A program made the position numbers and the translations under genes. The notes below the pieces were generated by a model. That model had not been told where the DNA came from. It ran no database searches and worked only from the letters and a program-made list of their open reading frames with translations. This document shows, piece after piece, positions 33,897 to 43,199 of a DNA stretch of 64,000 nucleotides; position 1 is the stretch's first letter, and the number at the start of each line of letters is the position of its first letter. The stretch comes from Pseudomonas viridiflava (GTDB lineage Bacteria; Pseudomonadota; Gammaproteobacteria; Pseudomonadales; Pseudomonadaceae), in assembly GCF_900601905.1 (NCBI RefSeq), contig NZ_UWFA01000380.1:219911-283910 (forward strand), written 5' to 3'.

Positions 33897-34598
33897 TCAG
33901 GACTTCTTCAGTGTGCGCTGTTCGATACGCTTCTCGAACGTGCCCTGGATGACCCGATCCACATAGATACCCGGGGTGTGAATCTGCGACGGCAGCAGCA
34001 CGCCGGGCTCGACGATTTCCTCGACCTCCACGACTGTGATTTTCCCGGCAGTGGCGACCACCGGATTGAAGTTCTGCGCGGTGTGGCGATAGATCACGTT
34101 GCCAAAATGGTCCGCTTTCCAGCCTTTGATGAGGGCGAAGTCACCGGTGATGGCTTCTTCGAGGATGACATTGCGGCCATTGAACTGGCGGGTTTCCTTG
34201 CCTTCTGCCACCGGTGTTCCGTAGCCCGTGGCGGTGTAGAAGGCCGGAATCCCGGCACCGCCTGCGCGCAGCTTTTCAGCCAGGGTGCCCTGGGGGGTAA
34301 GTTCCACTTCCAGCTCGCCGCTGAGCAGTTGGCGTTCGAAGAGAGCATTTTCGCCAACATAGGACGAAATCATCTTACGGATCTGGCGGTCCTCGAGCAG
34401 GATCCCCAGACCGAAGCCATCGACGCCGCAGTTGTTGGACACGACCGTCAGGCCCTTGACCCCCATGCGTTTGAGCTCAGCGATCAGATTTTCGGGGATG
34501 CCGCACAGGCCAAAGCCGCCGCACAGCACAGTCATGTTGTCGGTCAGCCCGGCGAGGGCTTCCTGATACGTCGCTACTCGCTTGTCGAGTCCAGCCAT
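33897..34598 (-). CDS. 3-oxoacid CoA-transferase, alpha subunit
   Basis: A 233-residue family I CoA-transferase A subunit. It contains the CoA-binding signature [13 protein letters not shown] (about residues 27-39) and the conserved [15 protein letters not shown] and [17 protein letters not shown] stretches. It is the first gene of the unit alpha-beta-atoE. The start at 34598 (MAGLDK) follows AAAGGCGG; the longer frame to 35063 runs across the divergent LysR gene and is not real. Probably activated by that LysR protein. Confidence 0.9.
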   Translation of the reverse strand: MAGLDKRVATYQEALAGLTDNMTVLCGGFGLCGIPENLIAELKRMGVKGLTVVSNNCGVDGFGLGILLEDRQIRKMISSYVGENALFERQLLSGELEVELTPQGTLAEKLRAGGAGIPAFYTATGYGTPVAEGKETRQFNGRNVILEEAITGDFALIKGWKADHFGNVIYRHTAQNFNPVVATAGKITVVEVEEIVEPGVLLPSQIHTPGIYVDRVIQGTFEKRIEQRTLKKS

Positions 34599-34731
34599 GA
34601 TGGGTCCGCCTTTTCTACTTTTATAGTTGTTGCCGACAGTGGCCTGTCGACGGAGCGTTGGCGCATCTTCTCTCGGGGGCAGCGATTTGTTAATTTTGTT
34701 TTTCTGATGGATTAATAAAGAACACAAATAT

Positions 34732-35640
34732 ATGAACGTCAAACAATTGCGCGCGTTTCTGGCAGTGGCGCAGTACCTGAGCTTCGCCCAGGCGGGGGAG
34801 CGGCTGCATCTGTCGCAACCCGCGTTGAGCCTGACCATCAAGAGTCTGGAAGAGGATCTGGGCGGGCAATTGCTGAGCCGCACCACCCGTACGGTGAGCC
34901 TGACCCCGGAAGGCGAAACCCTGCTGCCGTTGGCGCGCCAGCTGCTCGCTGATTGGGACAATGCCGAGGAGCTGCTGCGGCAGCGTTTCACCCTGCAGCT
35001 GGGCAAGGTGTCGGTGGCGGCCATGCCGTCGTTTGCTGGCAACATGCTGCCCGGAGCGCTCAAGGTCTTTCGCGGCCGCTATCCCCGCGTGAATGTGGCG
35101 GTTCACGACCTGATCAACGAAGAAGTACTGGAAATGGTGCGTCATCGGCGTGTAGAGCTCGGTATCGGGTTTGAGCCTGAATCGAGCAATTCGCTGTCAT
35201 TCACGCCTTTTTACACTGATCGCTTCGTGGCGGTGGTGCCCAAGGATTCACCCCTGGCGCAGCACCGGCAAGTGAGCTGGCAAGCGCTTTTGCAGGAGGA
35301 CTTTATCGCGCTGCAACGCCCATCCGCCGTGCGTCTATTGCTGGAGCATCATCTGCAGGCGCAGCACGGAAAATTGTCGGTGGCGTTTGAAAGTCATCAG
35401 TTGGCTACCGTCGGGCGCATGGTCGCCAGTGGCTTGGGTGTGAGTGCTGTGCCGTCACTGTGTATCGGGCAGATGCACGAACTCGGCGCACATTGCATTG
35501 CTCTGGTCGACCCGATTATCGAGCGGCCCATTGGCCTGATGATGCTTGCCGATCACAAGCTTTCCGCCGCTGCACAAGCCCTGCGTGACGTGTTGATCGA
35601 GCATGCGCAATCGCAGCATCCGAGGTTGCCAGGCGTCTAG
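34732..35640 (+). CDS. LysR-type regulator of the CoA-transferase locus
   Basis: A 302-residue LysR protein with the helix-turn-helix in [24 protein letters not shown] (about residues 16-39). It is divergent from the CoA-transferase genes across a 130-base gap, the same order as the DhcR-DhcAB locus of P. aeruginosa. No good ribosome binding site is seen before the ATG. The effector is probably the 3-oxoacid substrate or a related compound (inference). Confidence 0.87.
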   Translation: MNVKQLRAFLAVAQYLSFAQAGERLHLSQPALSLTIKSLEEDLGGQLLSRTTRTVSLTPEGETLLPLARQLLADWDNAEELLRQRFTLQLGKVSVAAMPSFAGNMLPGALKVFRGRYPRVNVAVHDLINEEVLEMVRHRRVELGIGFEPESSNSLSFTPFYTDRFVAVVPKDSPLAQHRQVSWQALLQEDFIALQRPSAVRLLLEHHLQAQHGKLSVAFESHQLATVGRMVASGLGVSAVPSLCIGQMHELGAHCIALVDPIIERPIGLMMLADHKLSAAAQALRDVLIEHAQSQHPRLPGV

Positions 35641-35775
35641 TTCCCGCTCCAGTGGGGCGAAACTGTCACAAATTTCATATTTCCCAAGGCTGTCCTCCCG
35701 TATCGTTCTGCAGAATTACAACTAAATGTTTCTGCTGGCCTCGACCTGCAGAAACCGACGATAAGGAAGAGTGCC

Positions 35776-37146
35776 TTGGATGTTTCTTCTGCCGCCTGGC
35801 TTGTGCATGACACCCGCTTGATCATCTGTTGCCTGATCGCCATCGCCACCATCATCGTGCTGATCAGTGCAACAAAACTCCCTCCGTTTCTGTCGATTCT
35901 GATCGGTACCTTCATCGCCGGTATCGGCGCCGGTCTGCCCGCTGAAGAAGTGGCCAAGGCGTTCAGTAAAGGCGCGGGCGGGATCCTCGGCGAAGCGGGT
36001 TTGATCATTGCTCTGGGCGCGATGCTCGGTGCGTTGATGGCTGAGTCCGGTGCTGCTGACCGGATCGCGACCACGCTGCTCGGTTTCGGCAAAGGACGCT
36101 CGCTGCCCTGGGTAATGGCGCTGGTGGCGATGGTCATCGGCTTGCCGCTGTTTTTCGAGGTGGGGCTGGTGCTGATGGTACCCATCATCTTTGTCATGGC
36201 GCGGCGCTCGGACCAGCCCTTGTTGAAGATTGCCATCCCGGCACTGGCAGGCATGACCACACTGCACGCCTTGATGCCCCCGCATCCCGGGCCGTTGATT
36301 GCAGTCAGTGCATTGCACGCGGATTTGGGCCTGACGATGCTGTTGGGCTTTTGCATCGCCGTGCCGGCAGTGATCCTGGCCGGGCCGCTGTATGGCAACT
36401 GGCTGTCAAACCGGATGCTGATCGATCAACCCGCCGAACTGGGTGAACTGTTTTCGACCAAGCCTGGAGTCACTCGCCAGCCAGGCTTTGCGGTTTCTTT
36501 GCTGATCATTCTATTGCCGGTGATCCTGATGCTTGGCAGCACGTTGGCCAAAGTGCTGATGGACCCGCACAGCCCCGTGGCGTTGACACTCAAATTTCTC
36601 GGTGAGCCGCTGGTGGCGCTGAGCATCGCCGTGATTGCCGCGGTGATCTGCCTGGGCTGGGCCAACGGTCTGAGCCGTGAGCAGGTGAATGGCACGCTGC
36701 GCAAAAGTATCGCGCCGATTGCCGTGTTGCTGCTGACCATCGGCGCGGGCGGCGGGCTCAAGCAGACGTTGCTGGATGCCGGGGTCAGCCAGACCATTAG
36801 CAAAGTGGCGGAAGGCGCGCATATGCCGTATCTGCTACTGGCCTGGTTGATCGCTGTGGCCCTGCGTCAGGCGACAGGTTCGGCGACGGTAGCGACCACC
36901 ACCACGGCGGGCATTCTTGCGCCAATGATGGCCGGGCTGGCGGCGACCCAGAGTTCATTGGTGGCGTTGGCAATTGGCGCCGGCTCGGTGTTCTTCTGCC
37001 ACGTCAACGATGCGGGTTTCTGGATGGTCCGCGAATATTTCGGCTTACAGCTCAAGCAAACCCTCTGGGTCTGGTCGGTGTTGCAGACCATCGTCTCGGT
37101 GGTGGGGCTGGTGGGGACGTTGCTGCTGTGGCATTGGTTGACGTGA
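35776..37146 (+). CDS. GntP-family permease (second copy, substrate unknown)
   Basis: A 456-residue permease of the GntP family, with FEVGLVLMVPIIFVMARR, HALMPPHPGPLIAV, ATGSATVATTTTAGI and HVNDAGFWMVREYFG. It resembles the gntP product at 23343 in layout but differs much in sequence. The location beside a CoA-transferase/atoE locus suggests a short hydroxyacid such as 3-hydroxybutyrate rather than gluconate (inference). The start is a TTG at 35776 behind AAGGAAG; no in-frame ATG lies near. Confidence 0.85.
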   Translation: MDVSSAAWLVHDTRLIICCLIAIATIIVLISATKLPPFLSILIGTFIAGIGAGLPAEEVAKAFSKGAGGILGEAGLIIALGAMLGALMAESGAADRIATTLLGFGKGRSLPWVMALVAMVIGLPLFFEVGLVLMVPIIFVMARRSDQPLLKIAIPALAGMTTLHALMPPHPGPLIAVSALHADLGLTMLLGFCIAVPAVILAGPLYGNWLSNRMLIDQPAELGELFSTKPGVTRQPGFAVSLLIILLPVILMLGSTLAKVLMDPHSPVALTLKFLGEPLVALSIAVIAAVICLGWANGLSREQVNGTLRKSIAPIAVLLLTIGAGGGLKQTLLDAGVSQTISKVAEGAHMPYLLLAWLIAVALRQATGSATVATTTTAGILAPMMAGLAATQSSLVALAIGAGSVFFCHVNDAGFWMVREYFGLQLKQTLWVWSVLQTIVSVVGLVGTLLLWHWLT

Positions 37147-37342
37147 TGGGCCTCTACGGGCACAGCCCGGATTAACGTATGCCGCGCTGCCATGCAGCAG
37201 ACACCGCTCCTACGGATTTCACGTTTTTTCAGGGACATTCCCACTCGCCAATACCGACTATCAAGAGCAGTGATTTCTGCGAAAAGCGCTCCAGGCGTAG
37301 CCTTGCTTCATTCCCGAAATGAAGCCGAATCTGGAGGCCATC

Positions 37343-37618
37343 ATGAACCGCATTTACGCCGTTGCCCTGTTGTTGACTGTTGCTGTTGTGTCCGGTTGCT
37401 CGACTCACTATGCCGTTGAGCTGCGTCCATACAGCGTCGAAGAAACCCGTCAGCTGGCGATGGAAGACCTCAACCGACGCGGTCTGTCCTTCGATGAATA
37501 CCAGATCGCCAAGGCCAGGTTGCTGGCTGAGCCACAAATGCAGGCAGTGCGAGCTTTTGATGAGCGCGGCGAGATCAGCGTCGACAACGGCGCAGTGAGC
37601 CGCGATCGCCAGGGTTAA
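37343..37618 (+). CDS. Small lipoprotein, 91 residues
   Basis: A signal peptide (MNRIYAVALLLTVAVVSGC) ends in a VSGC lipobox with the acylated cysteine at about residue 19. The mature part (about 72 residues) is polar; its EETRQLAMEDLNRRGLSFDE stretch is a short charged helix, reminiscent of the SHOCT-like motif, where a small helical unit is found near protein ends. CTGGAGG precedes the ATG at 37343. Function unknown. Confidence 0.72.
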   Translation: MNRIYAVALLLTVAVVSGCSTHYAVELRPYSVEETRQLAMEDLNRRGLSFDEYQIAKARLLAEPQMQAVRAFDERGEISVDNGAVSRDRQG

Positions 37619-37754
37619 GCTGGAGATACAATCCTCGGAAAACTTATTCACCGTTTGAACTGTACTGTTGGTATTCGCGATTAACTGTCAGTGTGTTTTC
37701 CGCCTCCGGGGAGATAGGGTGAAGGCCTGCCCTTTACTGCACGGAACACGCGTG

Positions 37755-38360
37755 ATGTCGCTCTCTCTCGATCTACTGCTGGCTTTTGCCTTGTTTGCTT
37801 TCGTGACGTCGGTCACCCCCGGCCCCAACAACATGATGTTGCTGGCTTCCGGTGTGAACTTTGGCTTTAACCGGACCGTGCCGCATATTCTGGGGATCAG
37901 CATCGGATTTTTCAGCCTGGTGCTGGCTGTCGGGCTGGGCCTGGGGGCTGCGTTCAAGGCTTATCCGCTGCTCTATAGCGTGTTGCGTTACGTCGGCGCC
38001 GCCTATCTGTTGTACCTGGCGTGGAAGATCGCCACTTCCGGCCCCGCCTCTGATGCCTCGGGGCAGGAAGGCAAACCGCAGACATTCACGCAGGCCGCGC
38101 TTTTTCAGTGGGTCAACCCCAAGGCATGGGTGATGGCGGTGGGTGCCATCAGTACTTACACGCCTCTGCAGGGTTACTTCACCAATGTGCTGATCATCTC
38201 GGCGGTGTTTGCCCTGATCAACGCGCCCAGCGTTTGCGTCTGGGCCGGGTTCGGCAGCCTGTTGCGCAATGCGTTGCGCGATCCGTTCTGGTTGCGGGTA
38301 TTCAACGGGGTGATGGCGGCGCTGTTGGTGGTGTCGCTGTATCCGATGCTCAAAGGCTGA
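37755..38360 (+). CDS. LysE-family translocator
   Basis: A 201-residue, six-helix exporter. The N-terminal FVTSVTPGPNNMMLLASGVN is the conserved TPGPN signature, and QAALFQWVNPKAWVMAVGAI is the second family motif. Members export amino acids such as lysine, threonine or homoserine lactone; substrate unknown. The start at 37755 (ATG, preceded by an in-frame GTG at 37752) has no strong ribosome binding site; the longer frame from 37668 is unsupported. Confidence 0.88.
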   Translation: MSLSLDLLLAFALFAFVTSVTPGPNNMMLLASGVNFGFNRTVPHILGISIGFFSLVLAVGLGLGAAFKAYPLLYSVLRYVGAAYLLYLAWKIATSGPASDASGQEGKPQTFTQAALFQWVNPKAWVMAVGAISTYTPLQGYFTNVLIISAVFALINAPSVCVWAGFGSLLRNALRDPFWLRVFNGVMAALLVVSLYPMLKG

Positions 38361-38373
38361 TGGCTGACAACAC

Positions 38374-38446
38374 CTGTAGGCGCTGCCGAAGGCTGCGAAA
38401 CCGGTATATCTGACACACCGCGGTTCGCAGCCTTCGGCAGCTCCTG
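38374..38446. repeat. REPIN with CTGCCGAAGGCTGCGAA core
   Basis: TGTAGGCGCTGCCGAAGGCT and AGCCTTCGGCAGCTCCTGCA arms, the same core as at 23217, lie between the convergent lysE-like and ssuE genes. Confidence 0.85.
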
Positions 38447-38453
38447 CAACAAG

Positions 38454-39035
38454 CTACAACGCCAATCTTAAATGCCCTCCCGCCAGTTTCTGCCGGGCCT
38501 GCAGCCGATGCTGCAGGCCCAGGTAGAAATGCTCCAGACCTTCCTGCAGCCGCTCGGTCAGAATCTCGTCCAGATCGCCGCCTTGTTCGTTGTCGCTATA
38601 GCTGATCTGGCTGTCGATGGCGAAAATCCCGTGCAGTACTTCCTGACATTTGAGCGCCGACAAGACTGGCTTGAGTGCGTAATCCACGGCCAGCATATGA
38701 GCGATGCTGCCGCCGGTTGCGAGGGGCAGCACCACCTTGCCGTGCAACGAGCGCTCCGGCAGCAGATCCAGCAGGGTTTTCAACGCGCCGGAGAACGAAG
38801 CCTTATAGACCGGGGTACCGATCAGCAAGCCGTCGGCCTGTTTTACGGTTTCGATGAAGTCCAGTACCTGAGGACTGTCGAAGCGCGCAAAGATCAGGTC
38901 TTCGGCATTAAAGTCGCGGATCCGCAGGGCTTGCACATCGACTCCCTTGGCCCGCAACCAGCGGCTTGCGTGTTCCAGTACCACGCCGGAGCGGGATTTG
39001 AGAGCGGGGCTGCCCGACAGTGAAACTACCAACAT
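38454..39035 (-). CDS. ssuE: NADPH-dependent FMN reductase, SsuE-like
   Basis: A 193-residue flavodoxin-fold reductase. [12 protein letters not shown] is the phosphate-binding loop for FMN, and [20 protein letters not shown] is the conserved SsuE/MsuE signature. It supplies reduced FMN to a sulfonate monooxygenase. No monooxygenase or sulfonate transporter gene is adjacent, so its partner must lie elsewhere. AAGGAATTCAGC precedes the ATG at 39035. Confidence 0.88.
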   Translation of the reverse strand: MLVVSLSGSPALKSRSGVVLEHASRWLRAKGVDVQALRIRDFNAEDLIFARFDSPQVLDFIETVKQADGLLIGTPVYKASFSGALKTLLDLLPERSLHGKVVLPLATGGSIAHMLAVDYALKPVLSALKCQEVLHGIFAIDSQISYSDNEQGGDLDEILTERLQEGLEHFYLGLQHRLQARQKLAGGHLRLAL

Positions 39036-39227
39036 GCTGAATTCCTTGAGAAAGCTTGGCTGTATCAAAGCAGCATGTATGCCAGTGGATGGCTTTTTTC
39101 CAACTCATTGAAATGATTAGGGTTCTGGTTTTGTTTGCGATTCCTCGCTGCAGTGACATCTGCTGAATAAATCACTCATTGTTGTTTTGCTGTTGCTCCA
39201 GCAACAGTTGAGCCGCGAATTGCAGGC

Positions 39228-39260
39228 AAAAAAAATCCCCGCAGTCGGCAACTGTGGGGA
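39228..39260 (-). terminator. Strong terminator of the exopolysaccharide operon
   Basis: TCCCCGCAGT and ACTGTGGGGA (39236-39260) form a stem with one mismatch pair, followed on the minus strand by eight T residues (39235-39228). It lies 29 bases beyond the wza-like gene. Confidence 0.92.
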
Positions 39261-39289
39261 CGTTTTCAAGCCGTTAGATCATTGAACAA

Positions 39290-40378
39290 TCAATTTCTGA
39301 ACATGGCACCTGTAGACACCACGTTAGCCGAGCCCAGTAGCTGGCTGACGAAGCGGCTCCAACGGGTGATATTGGCCGGGCCGACGAAAATCACATCCTG
39401 GGCCTGGAGTTCGAACTCTTTGGCCAGCAGGTAGGCGGTCGGTTTCTTGGCTTTGAGGTTGTAGACGGTGGCAGGGGCATTGGCGAAGTTCTCCGCTCCG
39501 CGGATCACGTACACCGCGTCGCCGTCCGCGCTTTCCGGGCTCAGGCCACCAGAAGTACCCAGGGCTTCGAGCAATGTCACGCTGGTCGTACCGAAGGAAA
39601 TCACCTGCGGGCGCTGAACTTCGCCGAGGACGTAAATCTTGTTTTTCGAATTGCTGTTCAAGTGCAGGTAATCGCCGTTCTTGAGAAACACTTTGCTCAA
39701 CTGCGAGTCCTTGCGGTTGAGGGCGTCGACATCAATCACGTAGTCCCGGCCGTCGCGGCGCAAGGTCAGCCCTGCGAGGTTGGCGTCGGAGAGGTCGAGG
39801 CCGGCGACGCTGATCGCCTGTACCAGACTCAACGGGATATTGGTGATCGGTTGCGGACCGGGGCTTTTGAACGAGCCGGACAGCAGGATTCGCTGGCTGT
39901 TGTAACGCAACACTTTGACGTCGACCTTGACCTCGGTGTACTGCGGCGACAGGCCCATGCGCAATTGCTCGCGGATCTGGCCGACGGTTTTGCCTCCTGC
40001 CTGGATCCTGCCGACGTAAGGAAAGTACAGCGTGCCGTCGCTGAGTACTTCCCGACTGTTGGCATCCAGTTGGTCCTGCGATCCGGGTGCGGTCAGCTCC
40101 GGGTGCTCAAAGACAATGACCAGCAAGGTGTCGCCGGGCCCGACCACGTATTCCGGGGTTTTGTAATTAAGCAGTTCAGGCGGCAGGGCCTTGGTGGCTT
40201 CCGTGGCTTTCTGTCTTTGCAGTTTCAGGGTTTGCGGGGTGATATCGACCAGGCGAACGTCCGGCCCATCCGGGTCCTTTGCTTCAATATCACCAGGGGT
40301 CATGTGCTGCCCGGGTGCGAATACACAGCCTTGCAAAATCAGACTGGAGAGCAGCACAACAGCTAGGGTTAGCTTCAT
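39290..40378 (-). CDS. wza: Polysaccharide export lipoprotein (Wza/OPX family)
   Basis: A 362-residue outer-membrane export protein. A lipoprotein signal (LTLAVVLLSSLILQGC) ends at Cys18. PEYVVGPGDTLLVIVFEHPE is the conserved start of the PES domain, and SLSB-like parts (KIYVLGEVQRPQVI) follow. It forms the outer-membrane channel with the Wzc-like partner. It is the last gene of the operon. Distances from the preceding gene (155 bases) suggest one transcript that runs to the terminator. Confidence 0.93.
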   Translation of the reverse strand: MKLTLAVVLLSSLILQGCVFAPGQHMTPGDIEAKDPDGPDVRLVDITPQTLKLQRQKATEATKALPPELLNYKTPEYVVGPGDTLLVIVFEHPELTAPGSQDQLDANSREVLSDGTLYFPYVGRIQAGGKTVGQIREQLRMGLSPQYTEVKVDVKVLRYNSQRILLSGSFKSPGPQPITNIPLSLVQAISVAGLDLSDANLAGLTLRRDGRDYVIDVDALNRKDSQLSKVFLKNGDYLHLNSNSKNKIYVLGEVQRPQVISFGTTSVTLLEALGTSGGLSPESADGDAVYVIRGAENFANAPATVYNLKAKKPTAYLLAKEFELQAQDVIFVGPANITRWSRFVSQLLGSANVVSTGAMFRN

Positions 40379-40532
40379 ATATTCTTCCTTCCTAAAGGTG
40401 CGCTTGGCACCACAGTGATTTCATTGCATCCCTTACCAACACCGAGCGTTACTTCGTTTGTTTTTTGCTGGCCGCACACACCTCCTCCAGCGCCGGGTGG
40501 CCTGGGTTGTCAGGTTTTGAAAGGGGGTTGGT

Positions 40533-41936
40533 TTAAAACGCGTTCTTGTTCAGAAAGCCTTTGAACAAGGTCAGCAGAATGATTTTCAGGTCCAGCCACA
40601 GCGACCAGTGTTCGATGTACTCCAGGTCGTACTCGACGCGCTTCTGCATTTTGTCCAGGGTGTCGGTCTCACCCCGCCAGCCATTGATCTGCGCCCAGCC
40701 GGTGATGCCGGGTTTGACCTTGTGGCGCAGCATGTAGCCACTGACCTGCTTGCGGTATTGCTCGTTGTGCGCCACGGCGTGAGGTCGCGGACCGACGATG
40801 GACATGTCACCGCGCAATACGTTGAAAAACTGCGGCAGCTCGTCCAGCGAAGTGCGCCGCAGAAATGCCCCCAGTGGCGTGACCCGGGCGTCATTGCGGG
40901 TGGCCTGGTGAATCACGTCGCCGTTTTCCTGCACGCTCATGCTGCGAAATTTCCAGACCATGATGGGCCGGCCATCGAGCCCGTAACGCCGCTGGCGAAA
41001 GAGCACCGGCCCTGGAGAGGTCAGCTTGATGGCGAGGGCGATCAACAGCAGCGGCAAGGCAATCATGGCCAGGATCACGCTGGAGAGCAGAATGTCCTCA
41101 GTGCGCTTGACCAGACTCCAGGCGCCATCCATGGGCGAGTCGAAGATGCTGATGCTGGCCAGCCCGTTGATGCTCTCGCTGCGCGCATGCAGCAGTTCGA
41201 ACATGAACACATCAGGGATCAGGTACACCGACGCAGTGGTATCGCTCAAGCCTTTGACCAGATCCTGCAAGTGCGGCTGGGCGGTCAGGGCCAGGGTGAT
41301 GTAGACCTTGTCGATCCGGCCCTGACGGGCGTCTTCAGTCAGTTGTTCCAGGTCGCCCAGCACTGGCATCTGCTGCGCTGCGCTCGCAGGCTGTGGCGCC
41401 ACATCGTAGAAACCGAGCAGGCGCAAGCCCATCCACGGCGCGCTGGAGATCGAGCCTGCCAGGCGCTGAGCCACCTGGCCGGTGCCGACGATCGCCACGC
41501 GGCGGGTATTGAAGCCATGGCTTCGCAAACCATGCAGGACGCTGCGAATCAGCAGGCGGTAACCGCACAGCACCACCAGGACCGAGGCGAACCAGGTCAT
41601 CTGGGTATCGTTGGGCAAGTTGGCATGGTTGAGCAGCAGGTAATCGGTCGAGAGCAGAATGACAAAGGTCAGCGCCCAGTAATTGAAGACCTTGATCAGC
41701 TCGCGCAGGATCCGCTCGCCGCGCCACGAGCCGTACATCTGGTGGAACTCACTGAGCCAGTGAAAGACCAGTACCGCGAGCAGGATCTGAATCCACGCTT
41801 CGGCGCTGGAGGTGGTGGCGTCGAGCCGGGTCTGCCAGTAGCCGCCCAGCACAATGACGGCCAGGTCCAGCAAGCGGTGAGCCACCGATAACACGGATTG
41901 ATGCGCATGAAGAATGCCGCGAACGGGAGTACGCAT
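40533..41936 (-). CDS. Undecaprenyl-phosphate sugar-1-P transferase (WcaJ/PslA type)
   Basis: A 467-residue polyisoprenyl-phosphate hexose-1-phosphate transferase. It has four N-terminal membrane helices, a CoA-binding-like domain (RRVAIVGTGQVAQRLAGSI), a fifth hydrophobic segment and the catalytic cytosolic domain (LFRQRRYGLDGRPIMVWKFR, then TSLDELPQFFNVLRGDMSIV and GITGWAQINGWRG). It starts repeat-unit synthesis on undecaprenyl phosphate, probably with glucose or galactose. Full-length compared with WcaJ. Confidence 0.92.
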   Translation of the reverse strand: MRTPVRGILHAHQSVLSVAHRLLDLAVIVLGGYWQTRLDATTSSAEAWIQILLAVLVFHWLSEFHQMYGSWRGERILRELIKVFNYWALTFVILLSTDYLLLNHANLPNDTQMTWFASVLVVLCGYRLLIRSVLHGLRSHGFNTRRVAIVGTGQVAQRLAGSISSAPWMGLRLLGFYDVAPQPASAAQQMPVLGDLEQLTEDARQGRIDKVYITLALTAQPHLQDLVKGLSDTTASVYLIPDVFMFELLHARSESINGLASISIFDSPMDGAWSLVKRTEDILLSSVILAMIALPLLLIALAIKLTSPGPVLFRQRRYGLDGRPIMVWKFRSMSVQENGDVIHQATRNDARVTPLGAFLRRTSLDELPQFFNVLRGDMSIVGPRPHAVAHNEQYRKQVSGYMLRHKVKPGITGWAQINGWRGETDTLDKMQKRVEYDLEYIEHWSLWLDLKIILLTLFKGFLNKNAF

Positions 41937-41949
41937 GGAGAGTGCTCAC

Positions 41950-43167
41950 TCAAACGGATTTGATCGGGACAACACGGGCGGTCAGGTCGCTGCTGACCAG
42001 AATGGGCGTTGCCTGAGGCATCTTGTATTGCGAGGGCTGGCGGGCCAGACGTGCTGCAGCCAGGCGGCTTTCGACGAAGTTCTTGATTTCATGCTCGAAG
42101 CGCTCGGCGCTGAAACGTTCAGCGTTGGCCCGGCAGGCCTGGGCAGTGATGCGCTGATGCGAGGCTTCGAACTCGCCCACGGCCGCCACCAGTGACGACA
42201 CGGTCTGGGCGTCATAGAACACGCCGGTCGGTTGCGGATGGTCCAGGCCGCAGACGGTTTCCAGCACGCCGCCCTTGCCGAACGCGATCACCGGCGTCCC
42301 GCACGCCTGGGCTTCCACCGGGCTGATGCCGAAGTCCTCCTCGGCGGCAAAGACGAAGGCCTTGGCGTTGCGCATGTGCTCCAGCAAAACCGCAAAGGGT
42401 TGAAAGCCCAGCAGCGTGACATTCGGTGCGTTGATCGATTTCGCCTTGGCCATTTCCGGGCCGTCGCCGATCACGATCAGGCGCTTGTCGGGCATGGCGG
42501 CGAAGGCTTCGATGATCATCGGCATGCGCTTGTAAGGCACCATTCTGGAGGCGGTGAAGTAATAGTCCTGTTTGCTGTCCAGTTGGGTGAAGTTGAAGGT
42601 GTCCACGGGGGGGTAGATCACCGTGGACTCGCGCCGGTAGGCCTTGGAAATACGCCCGCCGATGAAGTACGAGTTGGCGATGAAGTCGTCCACTCCGGCC
42701 GAAGTACGCTGATCCCACATGCGGATGTAATGCAGGATCATCCGAGCAACCTTGCTTTTGAAACCGGTGCTCATGCCCGATTCCAGCAGGTACTGATGCT
42801 GCAGGTCCCAGGCGTAGCGAATGGGCGAGTGCACGTAGCTGACGTGCAGTTGGTCCGGGCCACTGAGCACACCCTTGGCCACCGCGTGGCTGCTGCTGAT
42901 GATCAGGTCGTAACCGGAAAGGTCCAGTTGCTCGATCGCCAGTGGCATCAGCGGCAAGTAACGCTGGTAGTGCGTCTTCGCTTTGGGCAGGCGCTGGATA
43001 AATGTGGTCTTGGCCACTTTGCCGTGAAAATGCGATCGATCCTGGTCGCTGAGAAAGTCGATCACTGAGAACAGGTCGGCCTGGGGCCAGATATTGATCA
43101 GTGAAGCCAGCACACGTTCGGCACCGGCGTACGTCACCAGCCAGTCGTGGACAATTGCAATTCTCAT
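41950..43167 (-). CDS. Glycosyltransferase, GT4 family
   Basis: A 405-residue GT-B enzyme. The N-terminal half starts MRIAIVHDWLVTYAGAERVL and the C-terminal half holds FTASRMVPYKRMPMIIEAFA and the EX7E motif EEDFGISPVEAQACGTPVIA. Similar enzymes transfer mannose from GDP-mannose, but the donor is not certain. It adds a sugar to the lipid-linked repeat unit at the inner face of the membrane. It lies 13 bases upstream of the initiating transferase gene. Confidence 0.9.
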   Translation of the reverse strand: MRIAIVHDWLVTYAGAERVLASLINIWPQADLFSVIDFLSDQDRSHFHGKVAKTTFIQRLPKAKTHYQRYLPLMPLAIEQLDLSGYDLIISSSHAVAKGVLSGPDQLHVSYVHSPIRYAWDLQHQYLLESGMSTGFKSKVARMILHYIRMWDQRTSAGVDDFIANSYFIGGRISKAYRRESTVIYPPVDTFNFTQLDSKQDYYFTASRMVPYKRMPMIIEAFAAMPDKRLIVIGDGPEMAKAKSINAPNVTLLGFQPFAVLLEHMRNAKAFVFAAEEDFGISPVEAQACGTPVIAFGKGGVLETVCGLDHPQPTGVFYDAQTVSSLVAAVGEFEASHQRITAQACRANAERFSAERFEHEIKNFVESRLAAARLARQPSQYKMPQATPILVSSDLTARVVPIKSV

Positions 43168-43199
43168 TGGAGTTCCCTTCTGTATGCACAGGCTCTACA

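Noticed and set aside
34599..35063. Long N-terminal extension of the CoA-transferase alpha subunit
   Set aside because: It runs antisense through the divergent LysR gene; the true start is at 34598.
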